Shown here one piece after another: positions 4,630-5,280 of a DNA stretch of 5,280 bases. Made by a program: the position numbers and the translations under genes. How positions within the stretch are numbered: position 1 is the first letter of the stretch; every line of letters starts with the position of its first letter. Origin of the DNA: an uncultured Peptococcaceae bacterium (GTDB lineage: Bacteria > Bacillota > Dehalobacteriia > UBA4068 > UBA4997); contig CANQSW010000099.1 of NCBI GenBank assembly GCA_947626615.1, positions 1-5,280 of the forward strand, in the 5' to 3' direction. Below the pieces are notes generated by a model. It did no database searches, was not told the DNA's origin, and saw nothing but the letters and a program-made list of their open reading frames with translations.

Positions 4630-5280
4630 ATGCTGGCGGCGATGCTGATGCCATTTTTGCTGGCCCTGCTGCTGGCGCTGCTGCTGGACGCGCCCGTGAC
4701 GCTGCTGGCGCGGCTTTTCGGGCGCAGGCGGCCGGCCGCCTTCTGCGTTTTCGGCCTGTTTCTGGCGCTGGCGCTTTTGGTCTGCGGCCTGGGCTGCTCG
4801 CGTCTGTTTGCCGAGGCGGAGCGTTTGCTGCTCTATCTGGCCGCGCTTGACTGGCCGGAGGAGCTGCTGCCGGCCTCGCTGGAAAATTACGGCCTGCAGC
4901 TTTTGGCCGCCTGCACCAGATTTCTTAGCGCCACGCCGGAAGTCATGGTGGGCTTCTTCGTTACGATGTTCGCCGCCTATTACCTGACGGCGGAGCCGGA
5001 TCTGCCGGTGCGGGCGCTGACGCTGCTGCTGCCGGAGCGTCTTTCGCCAAAGGTCGCCGCCGTATACGCCAGAGTGCTGACGGGCTTTGCGGCCTATCTG
5101 CGGGCGCAGGCGGCGGTGATATCCTGCACCACGCTGCTCTCGCTGCTGGGGCTTGCTCTGCTTGGCGTCGATTACGCGCTGCTGCTGGCGCTGCTGCTTG
5201 GCCTTTTGGAGCTGCTGCCGCTGCTCGGGCCGGGCGCGCTGCTGCTGCCCTGGGCGGCGCCGGAGCTTTGGCGGGGCGCG
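4630..5280 (+). CDS. AI-2E/PerM/YtvI-family membrane protein, 3' end outside window
   Basis: This is the first 217 residues of a leucine-rich membrane protein of the AI-2E transporter (PerM/YtvI, formerly UPF0118) family. Despite the name, its members have varied or unknown roles; some move autoinducer-2 and some act as sodium/proton antiporters. Seen: PFLLALLLALLLDAPVTLLARL (8-29), matching the usual 'AyllnPlv..L' segment, then GRRR and a second helix (36-56), a soluble stretch, FFVTMFAAYYLTAEPD (109-124), YLRAQAAV (156-163), and the family hallmark LLGLLELLPLLGPG (189-202). The frame has no stop up to the right edge; members are usually near 350 residues. ATG 4630 has a poor G-rich site (GCGGGG, 4617-4622) upstream; GTG 4624 and ATG 4642 are alternatives. 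The TGA of cdsA at 4609 is in the same frame, so the protein cannot start earlier. It follows cdsA by 18 nt, probably in the same operon. Confidence 0.85.
   Translation, partial: MLAAMLMPFLLALLLALLLDAPVTLLARLFGRRRPAAFCVFGLFLALALLVCGLGCSRLFAEAERLLLYLAALDWPEELLPASLENYGLQLLAACTRFLSATPEVMVGFFVTMFAAYYLTAEPDLPVRALTLLLPERLSPKVAAVYARVLTGFAAYLRAQAAVISCTTLLSLLGLALLGVDYALLLALLLGLLELLPLLGPGALLLPWAAPELWRGA

Noticed and set aside
4608..4850. Plus-strand Ala/Gly/Arg-rich open frame (80 codons)
   Set aside because: It is a shifted frame of the AI-2E-family gene; the frame starting at 4630 gives the family motifs and stays open to the edge.
4654..5260. CTG/GCG-rich repeats in the AI-2E-family gene
   Set aside because: They reflect Leu/Ala codons in membrane helices of a GC-rich genome and have no fixed repeat period.
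1..5280. CRISPR array, tRNA, rRNA, insertion sequence or phage genes
   Set aside because: No spaced repeat series, cloverleaf pattern, transposase motif or terminal inverted repeats were found on reading both strands.

Overview
The window looks like chromosomal DNA of a GC-rich anaerobic member of the Bacillota. The evidence is a clostridial-type 2[4Fe-4S] ferredoxin of 55 residues, a short lipoprotein signal on a polar amino-acid binding protein, sigma-A-like promoters, Shine-Dalgarno sequences before most genes, and short AT-rich control regions between GC-rich genes. A Negativicutes-like or Clostridia-like host is my guess; the sequence alone does not settle it. I see no mobile element, CRISPR array, tRNA or rRNA.

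Left part, minus strand (1-1895): an amino-acid ABC importer operon. A strong promoter (TTGACA, 17 bp, TAAAAT) lies at 1867-1895, with three A-tracts at exact 10-bp spacing just upstream. It drives a lipoprotein substrate-binding protein (901-1761). After a 103-nt gap holding a terminator-like hairpin comes a HisM/GlnP-type permease (797 down to the left edge, incomplete). An ATPase gene would be expected beyond the left edge but is not visible.

Middle (about 1762-2759): a 362-nt gap between divergent genes carries both promoters, several inverted repeats and the leader of the importer. On the plus strand follows a gene for a 169-residue, cysteine-free, helical protein. It has an LEA-like N-terminus, a coiled-coil middle and an Ala/Pro/Glu tail made of APAxxx hexapeptides, encoded by an 18-bp tandem repeat. 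Its function is unknown.

Right part, plus strand (2682-5280): a ferredoxin gene too short for a usual ORF cut-off, with its own extended -10 promoter, then a 14-bp stem-loop, then uppS (undecaprenyl diphosphate synthase), cdsA (CDP-diacylglycerol synthase) and the start of an AI-2E/PerM/YtvI-type membrane protein that runs off the right edge. uppS and cdsA work in envelope lipid supply: UppS makes the C55 carrier for peptidoglycan and CdsA makes the activated precursor of phospholipids. In many Bacillota this pair sits between frr and dxr/rseP. Here a ferredoxin precedes it and a permease-like gene follows, so the usual cluster is rearranged.

Most of the window is ordinary. The points most worth a second look are the tailed 169-residue protein, the phased A-tracts of the importer promoter, the C-terminal extension of the permease, and the altered surroundings of uppS-cdsA. 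I do not see a clear new multi-gene system.
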